A stretch of 11,212 bases of DNA from a bacterium. GTDB lineage: Bacteria > Thermosulfidibacterota > Thermosulfidibacteria > Thermosulfidibacterales > JALWSI01. The translations under genes were made by a program, and so were the position numbers. The DNA lies in NCBI GenBank assembly GCA_027080315.1, contig JALWSI010000229.1, forward strand, positions 1 to 11,212, given 5' to 3'. Positions 1 to 6,734 of the stretch are shown here, in pieces. The notes beneath the pieces are model-generated. The model was not told the origin of the DNA. It searched no databases and saw nothing but the letters and a program-made list of their open reading frames with translations. Positions within the stretch are counted from its first letter, which is position 1, and the number at the start of each line of letters is the position of its first letter.

Positions 1-653
1 GTATAGGCATAGCCCTGTTTTTTGGATTTCCACCTTTGGTTGGAGCAGGGGCTTTTGCCCTTCTCTCTTCCTTTGTGATGGGGACCCTTTCATTGAAAAG
101 GGAGAGAACAGAGGTGGCCATAGGGGTGATATGGGCCGCTGGTATGGCAGTTGGGATCATCTTTAGCATCCTTGCTCCGGGATACAAGGGAGGGCTCATG
201 AGCTACCTCTTTGGAAGCATTCTTGCTGTGCCTGCCAGCGATCTTGTCTTTATGTCCCTGTTGCTTGTAGGGGTGCTGGTGGTGGTCTTTCTCTTCTACA
301 AAGAGTTATTGGCCTTCTCTTTTGATAGGGAACACGCTCGGGTTGTGGGGATTCCAGTTGTCCTGTTCTACCATCTGATCCTGGCCATGGTGGCAATGGT
401 GGTGGTTATGAGCATAAGGGTTGTTGGGCTCATTCTGGTGATAGCAATGCTCTCCATACCCCCAGCCATTGCAGAGCGATTTGTGGGGAAGCTATGGCAG
501 GTGATGTTGCTGGCGGCTGTGTTGGGAATGTTCTTTAACCTGGGGGGGCTTTTGCTCTCTTGGTTCCTCAATCTTCACGCAGGAGCCACAATTGTCCTCT
601 TCTCAACGGTGATGTACGGCCTTGCCTCATTGATTCCCAGAAGGGCGGTTTAA
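1..653 (+). CDS. Metal ABC transporter permease (ABC-3 family), 3' part
   Basis: This is the C-terminal part of an integral membrane permease of the ABC-3 family (ZnuB/MntB/TroC-like), which imports zinc, manganese or iron with a periplasmic binding protein and an ATPase. The reading frame is already open at base 3, so the 5' end lies outside the window; 216 residues are visible of a family that usually has about 260-290. The visible part is almost wholly hydrophobic, with several membrane segments. It carries the family signature near the C-terminus: a run GLILVIAMLSIPPAIAERF followed by a segment with LSWFLNLHAGATIVLF. The motifs before it (FGFPPLVGAGAFALL, KELLAFSFDREHA) also fit the family. 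The metal cannot be told from this part. The gene stops 2 bases before the methyltransferase start, so the two are probably co-transcribed. The binding protein and ATPase are probably upstream. Confidence 0.86.
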   Translation, partial: IGIALFFGFPPLVGAGAFALLSSFVMGTLSLKRERTEVAIGVIWAAGMAVGIIFSILAPGYKGGLMSYLFGSILAVPASDLVFMSLLLVGVLVVVFLFYKELLAFSFDREHARVVGIPVVLFYHLILAMVAMVVVMSIRVVGLILVIAMLSIPPAIAERFVGKLWQVMLLAAVLGMFFNLGGLLLSWFLNLHAGATIVLFSTVMYGLASLIPRRAV

Positions 654-655
654 CT

Positions 656-1981
656 ATGAGCATTCTTGGCAAAACCCTTCAGCTAAGGGTGAACACCCTG
701 GTTTACCAAGGAGACGGGCTGGGCAGGTATCAGGGCAAAGCGGTGTTTATTCCCTTCACTGCGCCGAAAGATGTGGTCTCATGCCGCATAGTGGAGGAGA
801 AGCGTAGCTTTTTGAGGGGAGTTGCAGAGAGGGTGGTGATACCTTCTCCCCTTCGTGTAGAGCCCCGTTGCCCCCATTTCACCCGTTGTGGGGGGTGCCA
901 GTGGCAGCACCTTGATTATGAGGCTCAGCTTGATGCCAAGAGGGAGATATTTGCCTCTGCCCTTGAGAGAAACGCCTCTGTGGCCAAGGAGGTGATAGAG
1001 GAGATCGTCCCTTCTCCTGACCAATGGGGATACCGCAGCAGGTGTCTGCTTAGGTGTAAAGCGGAGGGGGGAAACAACAGCATAGGCTTCTACAGTCGGA
1101 AAACCCGTGAGGTGGTGGATGTAGAAGAGTGCCCCATACTTAAACCGGAGCTCAACAGGATCCTCTCTCTTATCCGCCAAAGGCTCAAAGATGTGGTCTA
1201 TCTTTTCTCTGATGTTCAGATGGAGGTAGGAGATGAGGGTGCTCCCAGGGTGATGGTGGGGGCGAGTAGTTTGGCAAAGAGAGGTGAGGGAAAGAGGCTC
1301 TTTAGCAAGGCAACAGAGGCGCTCAGAGAGGTGGCTGAGACTGAGGGATTCTCCCTTTTAGTGCGGGATTCCAAGGGAGAGGTGAGCATCTTGAATCAGG
1401 CATCCGAGCCTCAGATCAAACCTCTTCATGGCTCTGAAATGACCCTTAAGATGGATCCCTTAGGATTCTTTCAGGGCAATCTTGACCAGAACCGCAACCT
1501 GGTGGGTCTCGTTCTTCGTCTCATTGATCGCTTTCTTCCAAACCCATCACAGGCGAGGGTGCTTGATCTCTTCTGCGGTATGGGCAATCTCTCAGTCCCC
1601 CTTTCCACCATGTGTGGGGAGGTTGTTGGGGTAGAGGCCTATCCCTTAGCCGTTGATGTGGCGTGGAGGAATGCCAGGCAGAATGGCGTAGCCAATGTCA
1701 GGTTTGTTAAGGAGAAGGCGGAGAGGTTTTTGAGATCCGATGGTGAAGAGTTCCAGGCAGTGGTCATGGATCCCCCACGAATAGGGGCAAAGAGAGAGAC
1801 TCTTCTGGTGGCGGGGTTGAGGCCCAAGCTTGTGATCTACGTCTCTTGTGATCCCATGACCCTTGCCCGGGATCTGAGAGAGCTCATCTCAGTGGGGTAC
1901 AAGGTGGTCTCTTCAACCCCCATAGATATGTTTCCCCAGACCTTTCATATTGAGAGTGTCACCGCTTTGACGGCTCTTTGA
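656..1981 (+). CDS. rlmD: 23S rRNA (uracil-5-)-methyltransferase, RlmD/RumA family
   Basis: This 441-residue protein is a SAM-dependent RNA m5U methyltransferase of the TrmA/RumA family. An N-terminal TRAM-type RNA-binding domain (about residues 6-62) is followed by the iron-sulfur cysteines C72, C78, C81 and C159, spaced as in RumA. The SAM-binding loop is VLDLFCGMGNLS (302-313), FQGN (272-275) is the second SAM contact, and MDPPR (371-375) follows. The catalytic nucleophile is C398 in YVSCDP, and the base is probably E433 in FHIESV. All key residues are present, so the enzyme should be active. The open frame extends upstream to 560 inside the permease gene, but ATG 656 fits the family N-terminus and is preceded by an AAGGG-type ribosome site. 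The target (U1939 or U747 of 23S rRNA, or both) cannot be read from sequence; a tRNA m5U54 enzyme is less likely because of the TRAM domain and the iron-sulfur cysteines. Confidence 0.93.
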   Translation: MSILGKTLQLRVNTLVYQGDGLGRYQGKAVFIPFTAPKDVVSCRIVEEKRSFLRGVAERVVIPSPLRVEPRCPHFTRCGGCQWQHLDYEAQLDAKREIFASALERNASVAKEVIEEIVPSPDQWGYRSRCLLRCKAEGGNNSIGFYSRKTREVVDVEECPILKPELNRILSLIRQRLKDVVYLFSDVQMEVGDEGAPRVMVGASSLAKRGEGKRLFSKATEALREVAETEGFSLLVRDSKGEVSILNQASEPQIKPLHGSEMTLKMDPLGFFQGNLDQNRNLVGLVLRLIDRFLPNPSQARVLDLFCGMGNLSVPLSTMCGEVVGVEAYPLAVDVAWRNARQNGVANVRFVKEKAERFLRSDGEEFQAVVMDPPRIGAKRETLLVAGLRPKLVIYVSCDPMTLARDLRELISVGYKVVSSTPIDMFPQTFHIESVTALTAL

Positions 1982-2111
1982 TGGTTCGGCTGGTTTTCCC
2001 CCTTAGCTGAGGTAGTGCCAAGAGCCTTTTTGAGGCTTGCAGTGGGTTGTTATTCCATGAGTTGTGGAAATGGACTGTAAAAGATGAGCGAAGCCAGCCC
2101 CTTGCAGGATT
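1982..2111. other. Convergent intergenic region, no clear terminator
   Basis: The 130 bases lie between two converging genes. Two small dyads are visible: AGCCT-TTTTG-AGGCT at 2023-2037 and TTCCA-N7-TGGAA a little further on. An 8-base perfect inverted repeat, CTGTAAAA (2075-2082) and TTTTACAG (2110-2117), encloses 27 bases and runs into the stop codon of the lipoprotein gene. None is followed by a convincing run of T, so a role in termination is a guess. No small ORF with a ribosome site was seen. Confidence 0.4.
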
Positions 2112-2588
2112 TTACAGCTTCATGCTCTTTACCGACCTCATTAGATCAGCCTCGTATCGGGAGTAGGGTTCGCCCTCTCCAATCATGAATGAGGCCCACA
2201 CTATTCTGTCCCCATACTCCACATAGACTCTGAGAACGTTTCCACCTTCGGGGCCCTGAAGATGGGCTATGATCGCTTTGTGTCCTCCAATGGTGGTGGT
2301 GTGTTGAGAGAGAATTTTGGAGCCAAACTCCTTGGACATCTTTGTTGCTGTATCCTCAAATCCCCCCTCGCCTATTGGCTCATCCATGAGCACACCGGTG
2401 CAATATCTGCCCTTGTGACACATCTGGGGATTGTCTAAGACCCAGCCTCTGGGGATGTTCATGGAGACACCGAGGCGAGATATCTCCATCTTTGCTTTAT
2501 TGGGGCCCTGTTTTCCTCCACAGCCCCACACCAATAAAGCCGCAAAGGCTATGACTATAAGTTGAGATGCTCTGATGGCTCTTCTCAT
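2112..2588 (-). CDS. Small lipoprotein of unknown function
   Basis: This is a 158-residue protein with a lipoprotein signal peptide: basic N-terminus (MRRAIR), hydrophobic core, and lipobox VWG-C with Cys23 as the expected lipidated residue. Gly at +2 gives no inner-membrane retention signal of the Asp type. The mature part begins with a short Gly/Lys/Asn linker, then a compact domain with the pattern of small beta-rich PsbP/DcrB-like lipoproteins: SMNIPRGWVLD at the start, GGHKAIIAHLQG in the middle, and a final helix ending SRYEADLMRSVKSMKL. This fold assignment is tentative. Two cysteines near CHKGRYC (mature part) could form a disulfide. The ATG is preceded by GAAAGGAG at good spacing (2596-2603). 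It is the last gene of the operon, 26 bases after the radical SAM gene, so it is probably made with AmrA and AmrS, but no known role links it to them. Confidence 0.8.
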   Translation of the reverse strand: MRRAIRASQLIVIAFAALLVWGCGGKQGPNKAKMEISRLGVSMNIPRGWVLDNPQMCHKGRYCTGVLMDEPIGEGGFEDTATKMSKEFGSKILSQHTTTIGGHKAIIAHLQGPEGGNVLRVYVEYGDRIVWASFMIGEGEPYSRYEADLMRSVKSMKL

Positions 2589-2614
2589 ACCTGATCTCCT
2601 TTCAATGGTTGGGT

Positions 2615-3613
2615 TTAATTAAATACCCCGTAGATTTTCGTGCCACAGTTGGGACAGGCCCCACCTTTCAGTCTGTTATCCCTAACCCCGAAGAAGGCTC
2701 CCCTCTTGATTACCGCCTCTTCACACTGGGGGCAGTAGGTAGTTTGGGCCTCTTCATCCCTAAGATTGCCCAGGTAAACGAAGTGTAGCCTCTCTTTGGC
2801 CTCTGAGAACGCCTGGTACATGCTATCCAAAGGAGTTGGGGGCAGGTTCTGCATCTGGTAGCAGGGGAAGAACCTGGAGATGTGCAAAGGAATCTCTCTG
2901 CTAACCGAGGCCACCCACTCTGCCAAGCGGCCCACCTCTTCCTCAGAGTCGTTGCAGCCGGGGATGAGCAGGTTTGTGACCTCAAGGTGAACTCCTGCTT
3001 CAAAGGCCTTAGCTATGGTGTGCTTAACTGTGGCGAGAAAGTCTCCCCCGCAGTAACGCCGGTAGAAGTCGGGGTCTATTGACTTGAGATCAATGTTCAT
3101 GGCGTCAACAAAGGGTAGCAGCTCTTCCAGAGGCTCGGGGTTTATCACCCCGTTGGTGACCAGCACCACCTTTAGCCCCTTCTCTCTGAGAAGAACTGCT
3201 GTGTCCAGTATGTACTCAAACCAGACCAAGGGCTCCGAGTAGGTGAAGGCCACCCCCCTTGAGTCGTCCATACCCCCCAGGGTGGCCAGCTCTTCAGGGC
3301 TCAGGAATCGCCCCGGTATGTCCCGCTGAGAGACCTCCCAGTTCTGGCAGAAAACACAAGAGAGGTTGCATCCGTTGCAACCCACTGAGAGAATGCGGGA
3401 TCCAGGCAAGAAGTGGTAGAGGGGCTTCTTCTCAATGGGGTCGTTGGCGGCAGAGACCACCACCCCGTAGCCGTTGGGGATAAGCTCTCCCTTCTGGTTA
3501 GAGCGCACCCTGCAGCGCCCCCTCTTCCCAGGCGCGATTACGCAGGCATTGGGGCAGAGGGTGCATCTCACCCTCTCGTCGCCAAGGTTCTCCCAGAACT
3601 CAGCCTTTCTCAA
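2615..3613 (-). CDS. amrS: AmmeMemoRadiSam system radical SAM enzyme (AmrS)
   Basis: This 332-residue radical SAM protein is related to pyruvate formate-lyase activating enzymes. The cluster-binding motif is C82-x3-C86-x2-C89 in CNGCNLSCVFCQNW, with an extra Cys79 just before it. An N-terminal cysteine group (C17, C20, C24, C34, in CTLCPNACVIAPGKRGRC) and a C-terminal zinc-ribbon-like set (C294, C297, C320, C323) are typical of the AmmeMemoRadiSam branch rather than of true PflA. SAM-contact motifs are visible as TYSEP (124-128) and VTNG (152-155). The start is TTG at 3613: no ATG lies nearby, the N-terminus matches the family from there, and AAAGG lies just upstream. The gene follows amrA after 13 bases. 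The radical SAM reaction should give a 5'-deoxyadenosyl radical; the substrate is not known to me. The short PflA-like annotation often given to this family is misleading here because no glycyl-radical enzyme is adjacent. Confidence 0.92.
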   Translation of the reverse strand: MRKAEFWENLGDERVRCTLCPNACVIAPGKRGRCRVRSNQKGELIPNGYGVVVSAANDPIEKKPLYHFLPGSRILSVGCNGCNLSCVFCQNWEVSQRDIPGRFLSPEELATLGGMDDSRGVAFTYSEPLVWFEYILDTAVLLREKGLKVVLVTNGVINPEPLEELLPFVDAMNIDLKSIDPDFYRRYCGGDFLATVKHTIAKAFEAGVHLEVTNLLIPGCNDSEEEVGRLAEWVASVSREIPLHISRFFPCYQMQNLPPTPLDSMYQAFSEAKERLHFVYLGNLRDEEAQTTYCPQCEEAVIKRGAFFGVRDNRLKGGACPNCGTKIYGVFN

Positions 3614-3626
3614 GGTGCCTTTGCCC

Positions 3627-4142
3627 TTAGTGGAACCTCTCCACCGAGAACCGATAGAGCTTAACCCTTTCTCCCCTGCCTATTCCCGCCTTGGCCATGG
3701 CGATGGCCAGCTGCTGCTCAACGGTGTCCACCCCCTCCAAGTCTGGAAGCAACAGGCCCTTTTTCCAGCCTGACTCAACAATCACCCCGTACTTTTTGGG
3801 GTCCAGCTCCTCTGGGCCTGAGATGGGCTCTGGGGGAGAGAGTATATCCACCGACACCTCTAAGTGTGGAAGCTCCTGAGGCCCCACAGGGGGGAAGCGG
3901 GGATCCCGGGTGGCGGCTGAGATGGCGTTTTCAATCACCTCTCTTGCCACGTTCTCCTGGGTGGGCATGAAGGTGCCGATGCATCCCCTCAATTGACCAC
4001 CCTTCTTGATGGAGACGAAGGCCCCAGCCTTGCGCTTCATCTCTTCGGTGAGCTCCTCAGGGGGATCTATCACCTTCTGCTCCCTCACGTAGGACTCAAT
4101 GGCCCTTCTGGCTAAGCTGACCAACGGATGGTGCTTCTTCAT
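3627..4142 (-). CDS. amrA: AMMECR1-domain protein (AmrA)
   Basis: This 171-residue protein is essentially one AMMECR1 domain. The family hallmark LRGCIG is at residues 51-56, preceded by [11 protein letters not shown]. Other family features are the stretch [11 protein letters not shown] (76-86), the strand motif [14 protein letters not shown] (94-107), and a [22 protein letters not shown] segment near the C-terminus. The cysteine in RGCIG is invariant in the family and has been proposed as functional, but no reaction is established that I can name. The ATG at 4142 follows directly on the TAG stop of the polyprenyl synthase gene (0 bases), with GGAGAGGG inside the end of that gene as its ribosome site, so translation is likely coupled. 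AmrS follows. The Memo (AmrB) partner, usual in many genomes, is not present on either side within the window and is not fused here. Confidence 0.93.
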   Translation of the reverse strand: MKKHHPLVSLARRAIESYVREQKVIDPPEELTEEMKRKAGAFVSIKKGGQLRGCIGTFMPTQENVAREVIENAISAATRDPRFPPVGPQELPHLEVSVDILSPPEPISGPEELDPKKYGVIVESGWKKGLLLPDLEGVDTVEQQLAIAMAKAGIGRGERVKLYRFSVERFH

Positions 4143-5123
4143 CTAAAAATCCCTCTCCACAATGAAACTTGCAATGCCCTTCAGGTACTCCTTCTCCGGA
4201 CAATCCCTGAAGTTTTCTATCCTGGTAATGGCGTGGTTTACGTGGCGCCATGCAATTTCTATGCTCTTCTCTACCCCTCGGTGTCTCTCCACAATCTCTT
4301 TAACCTTGGTAAAATCTTCGGCAGGATCGTCGCTTAGAACCACTTCTTTTATGGTCTCCAAGTCCTTCTGGTAGCCTTTCTCCTTTGCGGATTCCATTGT
4401 GAGAATCACAGGCAGAGTGATCTTTCCCTCTTTCAGGTCGATTCCCAGCGGCTTTCCGGTACGCTTGGGATCCCCGGTAATGTCCAAGCAATCATCAACA
4501 ATCTGGAAGGCAAAGCCTATATCCTCCCCGTACTCTTTCAGGGCGTGCCTGTCGCTCTCAGGTGCCCCTGCCAGCACTGCTCCCACCTCACAACAGGCAG
4601 AGATGAGGGCTGCGGTCTTTCCGTAGATTGTTCTGTAGTACTCCCTTTGGGCTATGTTTGGGTTAAAGCTGTTTATGAGCTGCAGGATCTCCCCCTCTGC
4701 CAGGGAGATGCAGGCCCCGGACATTATTTTTAGCACCTCTTCGCCGCAATCATGCACCATCATCTGGAAGGAGCGGGCAAAGAGGTAGTCTCCCACAAGC
4801 ACACTGGCCTCGTTACCCCAGATGGTCTTGGCTGCGGCCTGTCCCCTGCGCATGTCGGCCTCATCCACCACGTCGTCGTGGAGCAGGGTGGCTGTGTGGA
4901 TATACTCCACAACAGCAGAGGCCACATGGGCTTTGCGCCCCCGATAGCCGCAGAGAGATGCAGAGAGCATGAGGAGCACCGGACGAAACCTTTTTCCCCC
5001 GCTCTCAAGGATGTAGTTGCTTAGGTCTGGAATCACCTTGATGGTTGAGTGGATGTTGTTGTTTATCACCGCTTCAGCGGCCTTAAAGTCCTCTCCTAAG
5101 AAGGCTATGGCTTCCTTTAGCAT
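4143..5123 (-). CDS. ispB: Long-chain polyprenyl diphosphate synthase (IspB-like)
   Basis: This 326-residue trans-isoprenyl diphosphate synthase extends FPP or GGPP with IPP to a long all-trans chain. GGKRFRP (42-48) binds IPP. The first Asp-rich motif is LLHDDVVDEADMRRG (D83, D84, D87) and the second is QIVDDCLDITG (D210, D211, D214). The residue five before the first Asp is a small Ala (ATLLHDD), as in octaprenyl/heptaprenyl synthases rather than FPP or GGPP synthases. The product is probably the side chain of menaquinone or ubiquinone; the exact length is not readable. The frame opens at GTG 5153, but ATG 5123 has AGGAGG at ideal spacing and gives the normal family length, so it was chosen. 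It is the first gene of the operon with amrA, amrS and the lipoprotein. Confidence 0.93.
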   Translation of the reverse strand: MLKEAIAFLGEDFKAAEAVINNNIHSTIKVIPDLSNYILESGGKRFRPVLLMLSASLCGYRGRKAHVASAVVEYIHTATLLHDDVVDEADMRRGQAAAKTIWGNEASVLVGDYLFARSFQMMVHDCGEEVLKIMSGACISLAEGEILQLINSFNPNIAQREYYRTIYGKTAALISACCEVGAVLAGAPESDRHALKEYGEDIGFAFQIVDDCLDITGDPKRTGKPLGIDLKEGKITLPVILTMESAKEKGYQKDLETIKEVVLSDDPAEDFTKVKEIVERHRGVEKSIEIAWRHVNHAITRIENFRDCPEKEYLKGIASFIVERDF

Positions 5124-5217
5124 TGTTGTATCCTCCTGCTCCTCTTCTACCACCTCCGTCTAAACCGGGCAACGTGTCAGGTTGCGTCTGAGGATGGCTA
5201 CAGGTAAGAGAGGGGCC
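5124..5217. promoter_or_regulatory. Divergent promoter region of ispB operon and cobD-like gene
   Basis: The two genes start outward from these 94 bases, so both promoters should lie here or inside the opposite gene's 5' end. The strong ispB ribosome site AGGAGG lies on the minus strand just inside. A dyad GCAAC-N7-GTTGC at 5169-5185 sits near the middle and could bind a dimeric regulator. No hexamer pair close to sigma-70 consensus was found with confidence on either strand. No cobalamin riboswitch fits in so short a space and no B12-box-like sequence was seen. Confidence 0.4.
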
Positions 5218-6300
5218 ATGAGAGAGTTGCTTCATGGCGGAGGGGTTAGGGCTGCTGCGGCTGCCCTTGGTGTGCCTGAGGGGGAGATCCTTGATTTCAG
5301 TAGCAACCTTAACCCTCTTGGGCCTCCTCCTGAGGTGATTGAGCTGCTTGAAGAGGAGGGGATTCTCCTTCAAGAGGCTACCACCCATCCCCCTGAGTAT
5401 CCCTTTGAGCTGGAGAAGGCCTTGGCTGACCGCTGGAAGGTTGATGAGGGGAGCCTCGCGGCGGTTCCAGGGAGTGTTTACGGTATCTATCTGATCTTCC
5501 AATTATTGAGGCCAGAAAAGACGGTGATGCATGTTCCCACCTTTTCCGAATACTCAAGGGCAGCCCGGTCTGTTGGCTCTGAGATTGTGGCTCACAAGAC
5601 CTCTAAGGAGAGAGGATTCCGTCTATGTCTGGGAGAGTACTCTTGGAGGATTGAGCCTGGAATCCAGGTGGCGGTGCTGTGTAACCCCAACAACCCAACA
5701 GGATACCTGATGCCCCTTGATGAAGTGGATGCCCTGGCCCGTTGGTGCGATAGGGAGGGATGCTATCTGCTGGTTGATGAAGCCTTTGTGGAGTTCACCT
5801 CTCAAGGTAGCGCCGTTGATCTCGTGAGAGAGCATTCGCACTTGGTGGTGCTAAGGTCTTTCACCAAGGCCTTCGCTATTCCTGGCCTCAGGGTGGGGGC
5901 AGTTGTTGGTCCAGAGGCCCTGATGAAAAGGGTGAAAGAGAGCACACCCCCGTGGAGCATAAGCGGAATTGGCCAAAAGGCATGCATACTGGCGCTAAAC
6001 TGCCAGGGGTATTTAGAGAAGACAAGAGCGCTTGTGAAGGAAGAGAGGGAGAGGCTTAGACGGGATCTGAGCGGTTTGGGTTTAAGCCCCGTTCCTTCAT
6101 GGGCAAACTATCTTCTCTTGCAGCTACCGCAGGGGTTAACAGGAGAGACTCTGCAGAGCCGATTGTTGAAGTATAAGATCCTGATCCGTTGCTGTGACAA
6201 TATCCCTGGGTTGACCCACAGATACATCCGTATCTCTGTGAGAAGGGCCGAAGAGAACCAGCAGCTCCTCAGCACCCTGCAGGAGTGCACCAAGGGATGA
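5218..6300 (+). CDS. CobD-like PLP-dependent aminotransferase/decarboxylase
   Basis: This 360-residue fold-type I PLP enzyme resembles L-threonine-O-3-phosphate decarboxylase (CobD), which makes aminopropanol phosphate for the cobalamin nucleotide loop, and the related HisC. CobD-type signs are the N-terminal HGG (6-8), DFSSNLNPLG (26-35), PTFSEY (107-112), TPPWSISGIGQKA (243-255) and the end ILIRCCDNIPGLTHRYIRISVR. PLP residues are Asn157-Asn158 in CNPNNPTG, Asp187 in LVDEAF and Lys217 in SFTKAF. Two usual positions look altered: where the family has Tyr in YPDP, an ungapped reading gives His57 (THPPEYP), and the GNG-x-x-E segment reads VPGSVYG (83-89). The substrate is therefore less sure than the fold. 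ATG 5218 gives the usual CobD length and has AGAGAGGGG upstream; TTG 5182 and ATG 5194 are alternatives. No other cobalamin gene is in the window. Confidence 0.82.
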   Translation: MRELLHGGGVRAAAAALGVPEGEILDFSSNLNPLGPPPEVIELLEEEGILLQEATTHPPEYPFELEKALADRWKVDEGSLAAVPGSVYGIYLIFQLLRPEKTVMHVPTFSEYSRAARSVGSEIVAHKTSKERGFRLCLGEYSWRIEPGIQVAVLCNPNNPTGYLMPLDEVDALARWCDREGCYLLVDEAFVEFTSQGSAVDLVREHSHLVVLRSFTKAFAIPGLRVGAVVGPEALMKRVKESTPPWSISGIGQKACILALNCQGYLEKTRALVKEERERLRRDLSGLGLSPVPSWANYLLLQLPQGLTGETLQSRLLKYKILIRCCDNIPGLTHRYIRISVRRAEENQQLLSTLQECTKG

Positions 6301-6308
6301 TTAACAAA

Positions 6309-6334
6309 AAAGGCCCCGCTTAAGCGGGGCCTTT
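6309..6334. terminator. Bidirectional rho-independent terminator between cobD-like gene and csp
   Basis: A 26-base perfect palindrome begins 9 bases after the cobD-like stop and ends 17 bases before the csp stop. Its stem is AAAGGCCCCGC with loop TTAA, or a full self-complementary arm of 13. The plus side is followed by TTTGCTCTTTT, and on the minus strand the palindrome is followed by a run of T (complement of AACAAAAA). It can stop both converging transcripts. Confidence 0.93.
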
Positions 6335-6351
6335 GCTCTTTTGATTAAGAC

Positions 6352-6555
6352 CTACTTAGGAACAACCTTTGTGGCCTCAAGGCCTTTGCGTCCCTGAGAC
6401 ACTTCAAACTCAACCTCTTGTCCTTCACGAAGGGTTTTAAATCCCTCGCCGCTGATGTTTGAATAGTGAACAAAGATATCCTCGCCACCGTCGTTAGGTG
6501 TGATGAATCCATAACCCTTTTGATCGCTGAACCACTTAACTGAACCTGTTGACAT
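6352..6555 (-). CDS. CspA-family cold-shock protein
   Basis: This 67-residue protein is a single cold-shock domain, the usual size for CspA-type RNA chaperones that bind single-stranded RNA and melt hairpins. RNP1 is KGYGFI (13-18) and RNP2 is DIFVHY (26-31); the N-terminus STGSVKWF and the end GLEATKVV are typical. The chosen ATG at 6555 has GGAGGA (6566-6571) 10 bases before it. The frame also contains an ATG at 6585 that would add 10 residues ([10 protein letters not shown]) not seen in the family; that ATG lies just after a possible leader-frame stop (see the leader entries). The gene is preceded by a promoter with perfect -35 and a leader of about 170 bases, like E. coli cspA in general plan. 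It ends at the shared terminator. Which csp paralogue this is cannot be told. Confidence 0.95.
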   Translation of the reverse strand: MSTGSVKWFSDQKGYGFITPNDGGEDIFVHYSNISGEGFKTLREGQEVEFEVSQGRKGLEATKVVPK

Positions 6556-6728
6556 ACTACTAACTTCCTCCAATTTCTCTCTCATCCTTAGATGAGTCTA
6601 ATACTCCCCTCTTTACTGCTCCAGAACCTCCGGGGATTGTAGGCTCCGAACTCGGCCTTGCGGTGCAGCGCCTTCTACCTCCTCCTTTCTCCAGCGCTGC
6701 TGTCTAACTGGTCTGACCGTCCTTCCGA
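6556..6728 (-). promoter_or_regulatory. Structured 5' leader of the cold-shock gene
   Basis: If transcription starts about 6-7 bases past the -10 hexamer, the csp mRNA carries a leader of about 170 bases. It holds a 7-bp hairpin GCAGCGC/GCGCTGC (arms at 6694-6700 and 6665-6671) whose 22-base loop exposes AGGAGGAGG (6678-6686, minus strand). Near the gene, two hairpins share bases and exclude each other: TTAGA-CTCA-TCTAA (6588-6601) and CTCATC-TAAG-GATGAG (6581-6596). These lie 10 bases upstream of the csp ribosome site. Long structured leaders control cspA translation by temperature in E. coli; a similar role here is an inference. No known riboswitch class was recognised. Confidence 0.55.
6588..6668 (-). 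other. Possible leader peptide frame in the csp 5' region, non-standard start
   Basis: Between an in-frame TAG (6675-6677) and TAA (6588-6590) lies an open frame that, read from CTG 6668, encodes 26 residues: it begins LHRKAEFGAYNPRRFW and ends in SIRLI. AGGAGG lies 9 bases before the CTG, an ideal spacing, but no ATG, GTG or TTG is present. The TAA is followed by GG and then ATG 6585, which is in frame with csp. This arrangement would suit coupled translation. The alternative is that the conserved part is an RNA structure and the frame is chance. The peptide is not one I recognise. Confidence 0.25.
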
Positions 6729-6734
6729 TTCTGA

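Noticed and set aside
560-655. Upstream in-frame extension of the methyltransferase to 560
   Set aside because: It lies within the permease coding sequence, does not match the family N-terminus, and ATG 656 has its own ribosome site.
779-1180. 133-residue open frame on the minus strand
   Set aside because: It is antisense to the intact methyltransferase gene, without a ribosome site or recognisable domain.
2615-3613. Pyruvate formate-lyase activating enzyme
   Set aside because: The additional N- and C-terminal cysteine groups and the adjacent AMMECR1 gene point to the AmmeMemoRadiSam branch; no glycyl-radical enzyme is near.
4752-5024. 90-residue open frame on the plus strand, opposite the polyprenyl synthase
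   Set aside because: Antisense shadow of a well-conserved gene; composition is low in typical coding signals.
5124-5217. Cobalamin riboswitch before the cobD-like gene
   Set aside because: The region is too short and no B12-box-like sequence is present.
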